Shown here: piece after piece, positions 46,120 through 58,082 of the stretch
How positions within the stretch are numbered: position 1 is the stretch's first letter
How the letters are laid out: each line of letters opens with the position of its first letter
Assembly (NCBI GenBank): GCA_034359265.1
Contig: CP136890.1
Coordinates: forward strand, 41,204,501-41,268,500
Origin: Canna indica
Lineage: Eukaryota > Streptophyta > Magnoliopsida > Zingiberales > Cannaceae
Direction: 5' to 3'
DNA: 64,000 nucleotides
Made by a program: the position numbers and the translations under genes
The notes under the pieces: model-generated
What the model was told of the DNA's origin: nothing
Databases searched by the model: none
The model's input: only the letters and a program-made list of their open reading frames with translations

Positions 46120-47657
46120 TCACGATGACGATGGAGGATGGTCTGGATCATATGGCGGGGTCTGGAGTGCTTGAGTGTACACCGGCGTGGACTGACTCGA
46201 GGACGATGGATTAGATGATGCCGAAGAGATGCCTACTTCGGGATGACCTGACATGTTGCGTAGCATAGCTTGTATATCCGCCATCATCTGACTCTAGCGC
46301 TCCATTATCTCAGTCTGACGCGCGACCGTGTCCTCTAGAGTTCTTATTCTGCTACTATGATCATAACTGGATCCAGAGGTGGATGGCCGCTCACCAGCGA
46401 CCGGAGGGGTCGGTGCCCCAAGTGGCCCTAGTACGTCTCGTGCATGACCACTATCTGCGAAGCCATATACGCGGCCATGGTCCCAGCCACCTGCGGCCTC
46501 GACCCACGTTGCTGCGTCAAAGTCCTCGGGGGTACCCCCGTGCTGCACCACCGTCTGGCTGTAGGTCTCTTACTCGAGTTTGATTTTTTATTTAATATTT
46601 ATCATAAAACTTAAATTATAAATATATAATGAATAATTTAAACAAATATATAGTTACCAATAATGTATGCAGCGCGGTTGTCGATGTACTCCCCCATCCC
46701 ATGTGCTCGACGGTGAGTCCGCTCAAACACCGCCATCGGGGAGGGTCGCTGGACAGTCCCGTCATCCGACACCGTCGTCTACATTTACAAAACAAATACA
46801 TTAATTAGTACACCTAGTAACAAATAAAATATATAATTAAAAGATATACTTACGATACGGTTCGTGTGGACTGCAAATGCAACAGAGCCGCCGGTGTGAC
46901 GCGCTGCTCCCCCCGACATGCGATTTCTAGCCGCATTCCGAGAAACCTCCTGCCATCGATCTGTCGACCATATTCCCACGAGCTGATCCCATATATCCAG
47001 AGTAATCCAATCGGGGTCGTATCCCCGAGTCTCCGCGATGTTAGTGGTCCCAGCTTGGGCCATCGCTTGGGACCGAGCCTGCCCCAACTGCCCGTTGTAC
47101 CTTGCCCGGGAAATAGCCTCCCAGGCAGCGTAAATGAAGGGCCTTTGGTCCTCGGCCCATGTATAGCGAGCCTGTAAAATAATAATATCAGTACCAATAT
47201 TAATCATCATGCATGTAAAAAAAATAATAATACGTGCCTCAAACTCGCGCCATAACATGTCGACATGCTCGCTAGGCACGTGAGACCACGTAGGCCATGA
47301 CCCGTGCATGTATCGTCGAATAGTAGAAGAAATGCTCCTCGGCACTTCTTCTTGCTCGAACCTGCACAACAAAAATAAATTTTAATATTATATTATGATA
47401 TAATGAATTTGTATTGATTCATAATTCATGATATATTATCGCTCCCCAGTCACGCTAATCAATCTACGTGACTCTATGGCTGGTGGAGGCTGCCACCTGT
47501 TCGGCCCGCGTGGCCGCCTGCGTCTGGATGTACTAGCCTCGGTAGTATCATCGGCATGAGGATCAGCAACAGGAGGATCAGCAGCATGAGTAAGTGTACG
47601 AGTCTCACCGATCGGAGACTCTGAAGCTCTCCTGCGACGATAACCACGACCAGACAT
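46120..47657 (-). pseudogene. CACTA-1 second gene (Transposase_24/TNPA-like)
   Basis: Starts at ATG 47657 (MSGRGYRRRRASESP). Exons inferred from splice signals: 47657 to about 47455, about 47360-47241, about 47172-46847, about 46776-46654, and about 46570-46120. The protein has an Arg-rich start, DWITLDIWDQLVGIWSTDRW, HTGGSVAFAVHTNRI, then VFERTHRRAHG and GEYIDNRAA, then FDAATWVEAAGGWDHGRVYG, and a C-terminal coiled coil. It would end at TGA 46120-46122. One in-frame TAG at 46294-46296 (CAG expected: MER-stop-SQMMADIQ) truncates the last 57 residues, so it is either a pseudogene or slightly shortened. The expected role is binding subterminal repeats. Confidence 0.82.
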
Positions 47658-47731
47658 ATCTGTCGAATAGACATATAATCAGATTATTGTATAAATAGTA
47701 GAGATATATTTAATAAAATATATATTTACAA

Positions 47732-50700
47732 TTATTCCTCATCATCTGAATAATAGTCTTCGAATTCTTCCTCTTCTTCCTCTTCTTCCTCTTCTTCATC
47801 TTCTTCATCTCCAGCTTCCTCAATTTCATGATCGTCATCATCAGCATATTCAACTTCTAATTGAATTGACGTTGTGTCTGCATCCTCGAGTATTGGAATA
47901 ATATGATCTACAGCAGGAGGATCATCTTCTTGATAGAAACCATGTGTCATATCAGGTATCAGCTCATTTTCTCCTACTATCGGATCAATTTTTCCTCTAC
48001 CTTTTGTCTTACAGACTACACGCCAATCTGCTCTATCTTTATTTCGAGTCGGATACTTCACGTAATATACTTCTTCGGCTTGTGATGCCAATATAAAAGG
48101 CTCATTTGCTGCCAATTTAGATTTGTAATTAACCCCAACAAGTTTGTATTTTGGATGAACTTTCATGCCCCTTTCTGTTGTATCGAACCAATGACATCTA
48201 AATAGAATAACTGATTTCAAGCCAAAGTAGTGCAACTCTATCACTTCTTCCACCAGTCCATAAAAATCCATATCACATTCAACATAGGTTGTCCCTTTCA
48301 CACAAACCCCAGCATTCATCGTCTTCTTTGTAAATGAATATTCAACCGTGTGAAATTTATACCCATTAACAAAATATCCGCTATAGCACGACACAAGTCG
48401 CGACGGTCCACTAACAAACTCAAATATTCTTTCATCTATTTCAGCTCTATGATCTTTGCTGTAAGTCTGAATCCAAGTAGGGAAATCACAATTCCGTAAT
48501 CTCTCCAATTCTTCATCGTTGTGTATAGAGTATTTTTGCACCATCTCAATGTCAAATATTTCAATGAATTGTTCAATCTCTGGACAATTGAGTAATACAT
48601 ACAAGTGTGTCAAATGATACTCTTCCTCGCTTAAGTGTCGAGATGGACGAGAACCAAAAGCACGACCAGAGTGACAAAATATATTTAAACATCCATCTGA
48701 ATGTCGAACACCCCCGTCGTTGTTACGTGGAAGATGATCAAATCTTGTCTGTACTGTCGATTCAAAGTAAAATGAGCAGAATGTTGAAATTTCTTGGAAG
48801 ATATACGATTCAGATATTGATCCTTCAATAGCTACGGTGTTCTTTACTTTTTTCTTCAGACGATTCATGTATCTTTCAAATAAGTACATCCACCGATATT
48901 GAACGGGGCCACCAACTCGTGCCTCGTATGCCAAGTGTATCGGTAGATGCTCCATCGAGTCAAAAAATGCAGGAGGGAAAAATTGCTCCAGCTTGCATAT
49001 GATTTCAACAATATTATTTTCAAGTGTTGACATATCTTCGACTCAAAGGACATTTGCACAGATGTTTCTAAAAAACATACTTAATTCAGTCAACGGACCC
49101 CAAATATTATCAGGTAGAAGATCTCGAAATGCGATAGGAAGTAATCTCTGCATGAATACATGATAATCATGGCTCTTCATCCCTGATATTTTGCAATCAT
49201 CGACGTTCACACATCGAGATAAGTTTGAAGCATATCCATCGGGTAATCTGAGTTCTTTTACCCATTGACAAACATCTTTGATTTGTTATTTATTTAACAC
49301 ATATAGGGCCTCCGGTTTCAGATATCGTCCGTTGACCACTTGTAACTCCAACTCTGGTCTTTTACAAAGTATTTTCATATCATGTCGGGCTTTCACATTA
49401 TCTTTAGTTTTTTCGGAAATATCCATCAAAGTGTTGAAAATATTATCAAACACATTTTTTTCAATGTGCATGACATCTAAATTATGTCGAATCAATAATG
49501 AACTGCAATAGGGCAATTCCCAAAAGATACTTTTTTCACCCAGTTATGTGTTTGGCCAAAACCTGACACTCTTTCATTGCGACCAAATACTATATCTGGA
49601 AGTACTGAAACACGTGCTAACATTTGTTCACCAGACAACATCGGTGGTGGCCCATCTCTTTCGACTATGCCCTTAGTAAATTTATTACGATTCCTTTGAT
49701 ACTGATGAGTAACCGGTAGGAATCGACGATGACAATCAAAGAATGAGATTTTTCGTCCGTTCTGAAGACTGATTGATTTAGAGTGTTCCATACAATACGG
49801 ACAAGAGAGTCGGCCGTGAGTGCTCCAACCAGATAACATGCTGTACGCCGGGAAATCATTGATTGTCCACAAGACCGCGGCCTTTAAATTGAAGTTTTGC
49901 TTCCGATGACAATCATAAGTGACAGCTCCCTCAGTCCACAATGTTTTCTATTCATCTATCAAGGGTCTGAGAAATATGTCAATTTCTTTTCGCGGACCCT
50001 TAGGACCCAGAATAATCATCGAAAGATAAATAAATTCATCTTTCATGCACATTGACGGTGGCAAATTATAAACTGTCAGCAGCACTGGCCAAACTGAATA
50101 AGGAGTTGCAGAATGTCCAAACGGATTAAAACCATCTGTGCACAATCCCAATATGATATTTCTAGTATCCCTAGCAAATGAAGGATAACATGTATCCAAA
50201 TGTTTTCATGCTTCACTGTCAGATGGATGAGTCATTACTGTATCATCACGACTTCTTGCATGCCAACTCATGTAGGGGGCTGTCTTTTCCGACATGAATA
50301 ATCTTTGAAGCCTCAGTGCTAGTGGAAAATACCGAAGCACCTTAAACGGGATATTTTTCTGTCGGACCGATTTCTTCTCCTTGTAACGAGGATGTTGACA
50401 TACAGGGCATTTATCCAACTCCACATTTTCTTTATAATATAAAATGCAGTTATTTTGGCACGCATGTATTTTTTCGTACCCAAGCCCCAATTTTCTCATT
50501 AGCTTTTTAGTCTTACAAAAAGTTGGCTCAAACTTGTTATCAGTAGGCAGCATTCCATTAATCAATCCAGTAATCCGATCATACGCAATTCCGCTGATAT
50601 TACAATCGGCCTTGATGTTTAAGAGTTGTGTCATTGCTGAAAACCTAGTGTATTTAGGACAATTCTCATACAAAGGTTCATCGGCAGCTTTCAACATCTC

Positions 50701-51237
50701 GTAAAATTCTGCAGCTTCTTTATTCGGTAATTCAATCTCTACCGCAGTTTGTACTTCTGTGATATCAAACGCTGTAGTATCTGGTGGGACTGATGTCTGA
50801 AGAACTGGCCGATCAACATTATCATTCAGGTGGAATTGACCCCCAAGACTATCAAGTATCATAGTTCTATAGGGATTACATTGACTGGATGAAGAAGCAC
50901 CAGCAGAGGAAGATTCACCATATGTCTGAACGACAGGATTGCTCGACGTCCCGACTTCGCATGACTCCCTGTGACAAGTCCATAGAAAATATCTTGGTGC
51001 AAATCCTTTGGTATATAGATGCAGAGTGACAGTCTCCCGATCCAAAAATCGTCCATTCGAACAGATGCGGCACGGACATCGGATTTGATCACCGATGCTA
51101 ACGAAATTCCGATTCGAATAGGCGAAATTTAGGAAGAATGTTACACATAATCGAAACTCATTCGTTAAAGCTCCACGATGAAGACGTCGGTACATCCAAC
51201 TTTGATCAACCGACATGATTCTATCAATCAATGACAA
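47732..51237 (-). pseudogene. CACTA-1 TNP2-type transposase, nearly intact
   Basis: Starts near ATG 51237 (or 51213, MSVDQSWMYRRLHRG). Domains: Transpos_assoc (CPCRICSNGRF), a Cys-rich KIHACQNNCILYY...CPVCQHPRYK block, Transposase_21 (ILGLCTDGFNPFGHSATPYS; MLSGWSTHGRLSCPYCMEH), RHNLDVMHIEKNVFDNIF, DUF4218 (SMEHLPIHLAYEARVGGPVQ), DUF4216 (GVCVKGTTYVECDMDFYG) and a strongly acidic C-terminal tail (poly-Glu near 47760-47800). Breaks are few: in-frame stops at 50206-50208, 49948-49950, 49286-49288 and 49043-49045, and one frameshift near 49520. At least three of the stops are explained by single C-to-T changes. A long uninterrupted 433-codon part remains at 47732-49033. Confidence 0.92.
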
Positions 51238-51677
51238 TTTCTTTGGTTAATGTCTTTAGGTGAGATTGTCCTATTCCATTCGGAATTTATGTTATTTATA
51301 TTGCACTAAGTACTTATTTTAACCGCTAACTTCATTCTAAATTTCGACAACATCTCCCTACAGTTCTCCGAATACGCATATCATCTGGGCGCAAATCGAA
51401 GAACAAGAGAGATGTTGCCGAAATTTAGAATAATTAGTTAACAGTTAAAATAAGAACGTAAGTGCAGTACAAATAACTATATTCCCAAATTATCCAATCA
51501 GGGACAATTCAAGAATTGTACGTCGTATAAAAGATCATCTACTTCTTTTACACGAACATACAATCCCCAAACGGATCTAAGGTTTTGCTAAATCATATCC
51601 GACTCGTCGATGCGTACGTGAAACATATCAACTCGTCGGATGGATGATTATTTTCTAAATATTTCGAGACAGTTCGA

Positions 51678-51827
51678 GTCCATATTGGACAATTCCGACA
51701 CGAGTCCAAATTCGACGATAATTGGAAGAGTCCGAGGTGGACGATTCCGGCGCGCGTCCGAAGTGGACGATTCCGGTGTGCGTCCGAAGTGGACGATTCC
51801 GGCACGCGTCCGAAGTGGACAATTCCG
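51678..51827. repeat. 26-bp tandem repeat near the CACTA-1 right end
   Basis: Six head-to-tail units with period exactly 26, starting at 51678, 51704, 51730, 51756, 51782 and 51808 (the last partial). Consensus start GTCCGAAGTGGACGATTCCG. The first two units are more diverged. The same period and start occur in the fragment at 14330-14380. Confidence 0.9.
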
Positions 51828-52259
51828 AAATTAATCTAAATCCTAAAAATTAATCTAAACCCTAATAATGAATCTAACAAATTAAATAATTAATCTAACA
51901 AATTAAACAATTAATCTAAATAATTAATTAACATATATATAAAAAATTAAAAAAATATAAATCTGCAATTTCCGACGCCGGCGTACAGTGTTCGGACACT
52001 GTAAAAGCTCCGGCAGCGGCCATCGGCCGACCGCCACCGGCCGAAACCCTAAAAATAGGGTTTTGGTCAGATTTCCGCCGGCCGCAATGGGGAGAGACGG
52101 TCGGACGGCGATGATTACCTAAAATTGGCGGTCGAGGACAGACGGCAGCGTCGGCAGCGGCAGCTCGGTGTCGTCGGCGTCGGCAGCGAGAGGCGGGAGG
52201 AGGAGGCGGCGGCGGCAGCAGCGGGAGGAAGAAGGGTCGGGCGCGATTTGCGACCTATA

Positions 52260-52500
52260 TAAACTTATCAGCAACGACTCACTCGCCCGTTAGAAAGCCG
52301 TTGCTAATAAGTTATCATCAGCAACGGCTCACTTGTCCGTTAGAAAGCCGTTGCTGATAATTAAAATCATCAGCCACGGCGTGCGTGCCCGTTAGAAAGC
52401 CGTTGCATATACAACATATCTGCAACGGCTTGAGCGGCCGTAAGAATGTCGTTGCAAATAGCAACAGCTTGAGCGGCCATTGCTGATAGTCGTTGCTGAA
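52260..52500. repeat. Right subterminal repeats of CACTA-1
   Basis: Repeated blocks of about 60 bp: ATCAGCAACGGCTCACTxG, then CCCGTTAGAAAGCCGTTGCT, four to five times. They share the GCAACGGC core with the left side. A GC-rich stretch with GGCGGC repeats (52140-52250) lies just inside. Confidence 0.9.
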
Positions 52501-52623
52501 GACTCAATTTCTAGTAGTGTTAGCTATTGAATTTTTTTTAACAGTTATTATATCTCTATTGAAAAACTCTCTACTGTCATACAAATTACTGTGGATTTTG
52601 CCAAATAAGCCAATGGCGAAGAA

Positions 52624-53570
52624 TGTTAGTATTTGACTTTTGTATGTTGGTTATATTTGGTAAAAGGAGATTTTGGTGATTTCTCTCAGACTCAACAAGA
52701 AAGGATCTCTACTTATGTATGTGATAGTCTCAACTGTGAAAAGGCAGTCTTAACTGCCTATTGTCTAAAGGTTTTTTGGACAGTTTCTGATGCGAACTTG
52801 GTGACTGCTAAGCTTCTGAATTAATGATGATTTATTTAAATGTTTCTGGACATTCAATCATCATTATTTATATCGTATGGTCAGTTAAGTTTCGAAGAGA
52901 TTTTCTTCATTTATTTTCTAGGTGTTTCTATTACATAAATGATCAAATAGTTAAAATGCATATTATGTTGATGGTTTCAATCTAAAGACTGTGAAGATTA
53001 AAAGTGATTCAAGTCATCATTTATTTAGATCCTTTAGTGACATCTATAAATACTGACAAAGAGATCTATTGTCTACAACTCTATTGCGCGAAAACGTTGT
53101 TGCCAAATATATAGGAGTTGAGACTACTGAGTGCAGACTGTTGAGTGCAGAAAGGCAACAACCTTTTTATCTTCAGGAGAAGATTGATTTCGGGCAAATA
53201 ACTCGCTATAACACAAGGCTGTGTGGAGGACGGAACTCTGTGGCTGGGATGTCATAGAGAGGCAAGTTGGTATTTACTTGTAATAGCAAATAGTTTTTTA
53301 TTATTTCCAATTCATTGTAGTATGGTAGTTGAATTTCGGGTGTGAAATCCAAAGGAGTTATATTGTACTTATAAAAAATGGATTGGGCATCTGTCCGATG
53401 AGTGCCCTGCATATTAGGTGACTGGTTTATCACTGAACTACGTAAACAAATCTCCTATGCTTGTGTATGCCTTTTTATTTTTTTGATTCTTACTTTGCTA
53501 CAATAGGCTAATGTTAAGCAGTTGCAACTTCCTTGAACTATCCTTTATAGAATTAAGTTCCCTAAAAAAA
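52624..53570 (+). repeat. LTR-like tail of the retroelement split by CACTA-1
   Basis: A TGTTAGTATTTGAC start at 52624 follows a degenerate polypurine tract (AATGGCGAAGAA). The sequence has no ORF with domains. It lies on the far side of CACTA-1 from the helical ORF at 44674 and in the same orientation, so it is probably its 3' LTR. The right end, near 53570, is not clear because the minus-strand Copia integrase begins there. Confidence 0.45.
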
Positions 53571-53580
53571 ACTTATATTG

Positions 53581-54480
53581 TCATATATCATTCTGTTGAG
53601 GAGTCTTTGGAGCTGAAAATTCATGCAGTATATCATTTTCATCACAAAATTCTAAGAAAGAAATGTTCTCAAATTCTCTTCCATAATCACTCCTTATTCT
53701 GATTACTTTTAGAATAATGAGTTCTTGCTCATTCTGAAGTCTCAAACATAGAGACTTAAAAGTGTTAAAAGCATTGGACTTTTCTTTTAGGAATTCGGTC
53801 CAAGTAAAACGAGAGAAATCATCTACATAGACAAAGACAAAAAATTTACCGTCAATACGTTCAACCTGCATGGGACCTACCAGATCCATGTGAAGAAGCT
53901 CAAGAGGTTTAGAAGTAACTACAAGTTGTAACTGCTGATGAGATTGCCTAGTCTGTTTTCCCTCTTGACAAGCACCACAGACAGCTTTTGGTTCTCCTAA
54001 AAGTTTAGGAATACCCCTGACAGCTTCAGCATTTACAAGCTTCTTCAGATATCTATAATTAACATGTCCTAACCGTCGATGCCACAGATTAATGTCAGAG
54101 GAAACAACTGAGAGACAAAAAGAAGAATAAGTAATTTTGTAGCAGTTGACTCTAGATCTATTTCCTCCAAGGATACAGTCACCATTCTTATCGAAAATCT
54201 TACAACTATTTTTAGTCAATTGAACATTTAATTTTGATCACACAATTGGCTTATACTCAAAAGATTAGCCTTGAGACCTTTAACAAGCAGGACATTTTCT
54301 AGATTAGGAATTCATGAAACATTTAAAGTTCCAACTCCTATGACATTTCCATGTCCTCCATCTCGAAAAGTGACAGTTGCACCTCTATGTTCCTAAATAT
54401 CTCTCAAATTTTTAGGAATTTTTGTCATGTGCTGAGAACAACCACTGTCGAAATACTAAGATCCGAGAGAAGAAATAGTT
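53581..54480 (-). pseudogene. Copia C5 (SIRE-like) protease and integrase, truncated
   Basis: The minus strand reads a protease motif DSGCSQHMT (intact Asp-Ser-Gly, about 54434-54460) in a region with stops. From 54219 there is an open 212-codon stretch: LWHRRLGHVNYRYLKKL with CGACQEGK (zinc-binding HHCC), LLHMDLVGPMQVERIDGK, VYVDDFSRFTW, RSDYGREFEN (usually SDNGxEF) and FSAPKTPQQN. It stops before the catalytic Glu, where plus-strand retroelement DNA takes over near 53600. It is clearly a different Copia family from C1-C3. Confidence 0.85.
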
Positions 54481-55595
54481 TTTGACATAAAAGCAACATT
54501 GCAGTTAAAATTAGTCTTTCTTACCTAGATTTGCTTAACCTTTTGCTTAACCTTCAATAGTAGCATTTGGGCACTCTATTTTCTTTTGTTGAAGTAGGCT
54601 TTGGATGTCTTGAAAAGCCTCTATAAAAGTTCTTTGGTTGAGTAGGTAGTTGAGACCATGGTTTCAACTAGCATGAACTAGTGTATCTTAGTCCCTTGTG
54701 ATTAATAGGACTTTTTCCTGCACTCAAGATTTTGTTAAGAGTTCCCATAGAATTCATCATTCTAACTTGCTCCTTTACCTTTTCAAGTTCATAAGTCAAT
54801 TTAGACTCTTTGTCTTCTTTTTGAACAATCTATTTTTGTAGGGTTTGAACTTTCTCTTTAAGAGTTTTCTTTTTTAGATCAAAAGCTTGTTCTGATCACC
54901 GAGAGTCTTGTTCAGTTTTTCCACTTTAACCCATTTGTCAAACATCTCCTGATATGCATCCTCAAGACTATCTGCACATTTAACTTCAGTGTGATTATTA
55001 TCTGCATTAGAGATGTTAGTAGACTGTGTCATTAGTGCAGACTCTAAAAGCTCTAACGTTTCCTTGTTCCTGCTCTTCTAAGTCAGTTTCTTCATCATCA
55101 TCACTCCAAGTAGTAGTAAATGACTTCTTGATCTTCTTCTGAAGATTTGGGCATTCTGATTTCACATGTCCAAATCCTTCACATTCAAAGCATTGTATGC
55201 CTTTGAACTTCAGTTTGGAATCATTCTTTTGCCCAGATGATTGACTTCTTCTATTTTCTCCAGCAGAGAAGTGTGACCTGGAACTGGTAGACTCAGGCGG
55301 TTGAAAATGCTGTTCAAACTGCAAATTAGACTATGAGTTCTGGTTTACCTTATTCTTAGCTTTCAAAAATCTTTTGAATTTTTTTGTCATAAGAGCTAGT
55401 ACAACATCCATCTCTTCTGTAGAACAATCATTTAACTTGATCTTATCCTCAATAGCTTTGAAAGCAAGGTTTTCCTTCTTTTCTTTGTGAGAATATTTTT
55501 CTGATAATTCCAACTCATAAGTTTCAAGTTTACTCATCAGAGTTTCAAGGGTAATAGTGGATGGATTATGAACTTCACTTATGGCAGCAGCTTTC
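54481..55595 (-). pseudogene. Copia C5 gag, degenerate
   Basis: 55537-55331 and 55324-55016 on the minus strand are gag: KAIEDKIKLNDCSTEEMDVV, LALMTKKFKRFLK, then a zinc knuckle CFECEGFGHVKSEC (near 55150-55190) and an acidic stretch. Further left is a coiled coil and the join to protease, with several stops. The gag is cut at 55595 by the Gypsy LTR, so the Gypsy element inserted into it. Confidence 0.8.
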
Positions 55596-58019
55596 TGTCA
55601 CACCCCAAATACAGGGTCACGTGATCGGCCAGGGTATATATGCCTATACCCCGCAGTCTAACTCATGCACATGCCAACATCTTAAGATAGTGGAATAAAC
55701 AACAGCTTTTAATAATAAAAAGAACCAAAATAGATTTTCATTTTAAAACAGCAAGGTTTTAAATAAATATCTCAAGTGCGGAAATAAATAAATCGAAGAG
55801 CAACAGTTCCTTTAATAACTAAAAATGGAATAAAACATGAATGTCCCCACGGGACTACAACATCAAATGCCAAAACAAAAGTGCATGACAACCTACTACA
55901 GACTCGAGTACGACCCCTAACTAGGACTGCTATGAGATCATGTGGCTCCTCTGCCTTCCAACTGTGCCAAGTGCTCTAGCCCACCTCACTGGTTAGACTC
56001 TGCAAAACAAAAAAATGACAACGGGTGAGTTTAAAGAACTCAATGAGCGATTCTACCGACCCCCACAATAAAACAACATAGAGATAAGCAATAGCATAAC
56101 ATCCAACTCTACAAGACTGAGATCATGAAAGTGTGACTAGCTATCAGGCCATCTGGCCACTACCTGCTCGAAGGCAGCCAACACCTATATGATAAAGAAA
56201 AACAGGCCTAAGCCTACCATGCCCTAAGGCAACAACACATACTAGGATAATCGGGAAGGCCCTCCGAACTTATTCTAGTATAAATTAACTCGGGAGCAAT
56301 CTGGAAAGGCCCTCCGAACTAGCTCGACGAGAGGCGTAGGGACAATCGGGATTCGCCCGTACGAACTTGCCCCTTTAAGATATCATAGGAGTAATTGGAT
56401 ATGCCCTCTGAACTTATTCCTTAACAAACCACCTCAGGGATAATCGGGTAGGTCCTCCGAACTTATCCCACGAGGCCAAACTAGAACAATCGGAAAAGAC
56501 CCTCTGAACTTGTTCTGCAGGTTGGGAATTAGTCATCCAATCTCCCGGGCTTAACCCGCAACCCAGCTCCTCTACGAGCCTCTCCGTCATTCATAAAGAT
56601 ATGGCACACCATGACCTAAGTCATGACTCTCCTACGGTGTCTTAGGGGTGATCCTATTGGAAAGTGTCTCAACACTCCAAAACCCGACCCGAACTCCTAC
56701 ACCCGTAATGTCATGAACCCGTGTGGTTTTATTTCATGCAAACTTTTTGTGTTGGTTCATAACAGATTATGCTGACCCTTAACCCAATTTTAATTATGCA
56801 ATTAAAATTTAAATTACCAAGATTAGGGTTTTGTTTTAGGTTTTGTTTTAGCTCACTGTTGTGTCTAGTTCTGATGTATGTAACCCGAATCAAGTCTCCA
56901 AAATTTGTCATACATTTCCTAACTTTGTTTTCTGGTCGAAATGATAGGTTACACGACTATATTCAGAGTAATACACACACCACAGTAAGTAATCTAAAAA
57001 TAGCACAAATTCATCATCTCAGCATAAAATTCTAACAATATTCAATTTTCAGCATATCATGAAATTAAATCCGAAAATTAACAAAAATCAATCCTAAATT
57101 ATCATTAGGATAGAATACTAATCTCAAGATTTATTTCACAGGTTTCATGCTTATTAATCAAGATTAACAAGAATTAAGATCAAGAACCCCTCTTTCAAGA
57201 ACCCTCATGGCATCATCCTCAAGATTCAATTTTACTCAAACATGATTTTTATCTAAAATCATAGAATTAATACTAAGCATGCTTAAACATACAAGAACTC
57301 ATTTCAAATATCAATAGGAGATATAAACCACAAGATAATCAAGATACCTCACTTAGGCATTCCATCGAACATCTTGAGGGCACCCTTGTTCCACCCTTGG
57401 TCGAGAACCCCTAGGGCCGTCCTAGGGCTGCAGAACCCCAGAGCGAAGGGTTTAGGGTCTCCTCAAACACGACACACAAAAAGAATGTCAAGAATTCGAG
57501 GAATTATCGAAAAATAAATCAAGATTTCAATAGCCTACAAGATTGGCTTCAAGAACTCGAAGAAACCCGAAAGAAGGAGGGTAAAACCACTCACCTAATT
57601 AGGAAGGATGAATAAGGGAGAAATCCTGGATGACGGCCCTCGAATCTGTCTTCAAAAGATGGCGGCTCGACTCAAGAAGGGGAGGAGAGGGGGCGGTGGC
57701 TCACCTCAAGCCGCCGACTTGAGGAGAGGGAGAGAGGGGAAGAGAGAGGAAGGAGAAGGGATGGAGCCTTAGGTGGCTTGGCTCCAGGGGCGGCAGCGGC
57801 TCCAAGGGGAAGAGGAAAGGGGGCTGGGGGCTGGGTAGCTGGCTCCCTTTCTCAAAACTTTGGGTGGCTCCAAAATAGGAGCCACAAGCCAAGGGGAGGG
57901 GGTTTTATATTCCCTCCTCAACCCTAATCCCTCTAAACCCTTTATCCAACCCACATCCACCTCAAGCCGAACCCGAACCCGCTAACTTAATTACTTAAAG
58001 AAAATTCAAGGATATCACA
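55596..58019 (-). repeat. 3' LTR of a Tekay-type Gypsy element
   Basis: On the minus strand it starts TGTGATATCCTTG (right end 58019) and ends GGGTGTGACA (left end 55596), 2424 bp. A polypurine tract lies immediately upstream (58020 onward). It contains a series of about 50-bp imperfect repeats around CCTCCGAACTTATTCT (56230-56520). It shares blocks with the solo LTR at 31836-34205. The rest of the element continues at 63024. Confidence 0.85.
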
Positions 58020-58082
58020 ATCCTCCCTCCTTAAAGAAAATTCGTCCTCGAATTTTAGAAAAGAAAATTACGGACTCACCAA
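58020..58082 (-). other. Gypsy polypurine tract and 3' coding end
   Basis: The minus strand reads AATTCGAGGACGAATTTTCT followed by TTAAGGAGGGAGGAT, the usual end of plant chromovirus Gypsy elements (…FEDEFF… then a purine tract) just before the LTR. It is separated from the chromodomain by the solo Copia LTR; 58078-58082 is one copy of the ACCAA duplication. Confidence 0.8.

Larger units (their letters stand above)
45518..52519 (-). mobile_element. CACTA-1 transposon, complete, 7.0 kb
   Basis: Perfect 12-bp terminal inverted repeats CACTACTAGAAA (left) and TTTCTAGTAGTG (right), flanked by the 3-bp duplication TTA (45515-45517 and 52520-52522). Subterminal zones at both ends carry dense GCAACGGC/GCCGTTGC repeats. 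It has two genes on the minus strand: TNP2-type transposase (47732-51237) and a Transposase_24-type gene (46120-47657). Both are only lightly damaged, so the copy is young or was recently active. It inserted into older retroelement DNA. Confidence 0.95.

Noticed and set aside
47903..48085. Plus-strand ORFs across the CACTA transposase
   Set aside because: Antisense shadows of the TNP2 coding strand, which has the conserved domains.
46120..51237. Host genes with DUF4216/DUF4218 names
   Set aside because: These domains here belong to the TNP2-type transposase bounded by CACTA ends, so they are not host genes.
51678..51827. CRISPR-like regular 26-bp repeats
   Set aside because: Units are head to tail with no spacers, and the DNA is a plant transposon end.
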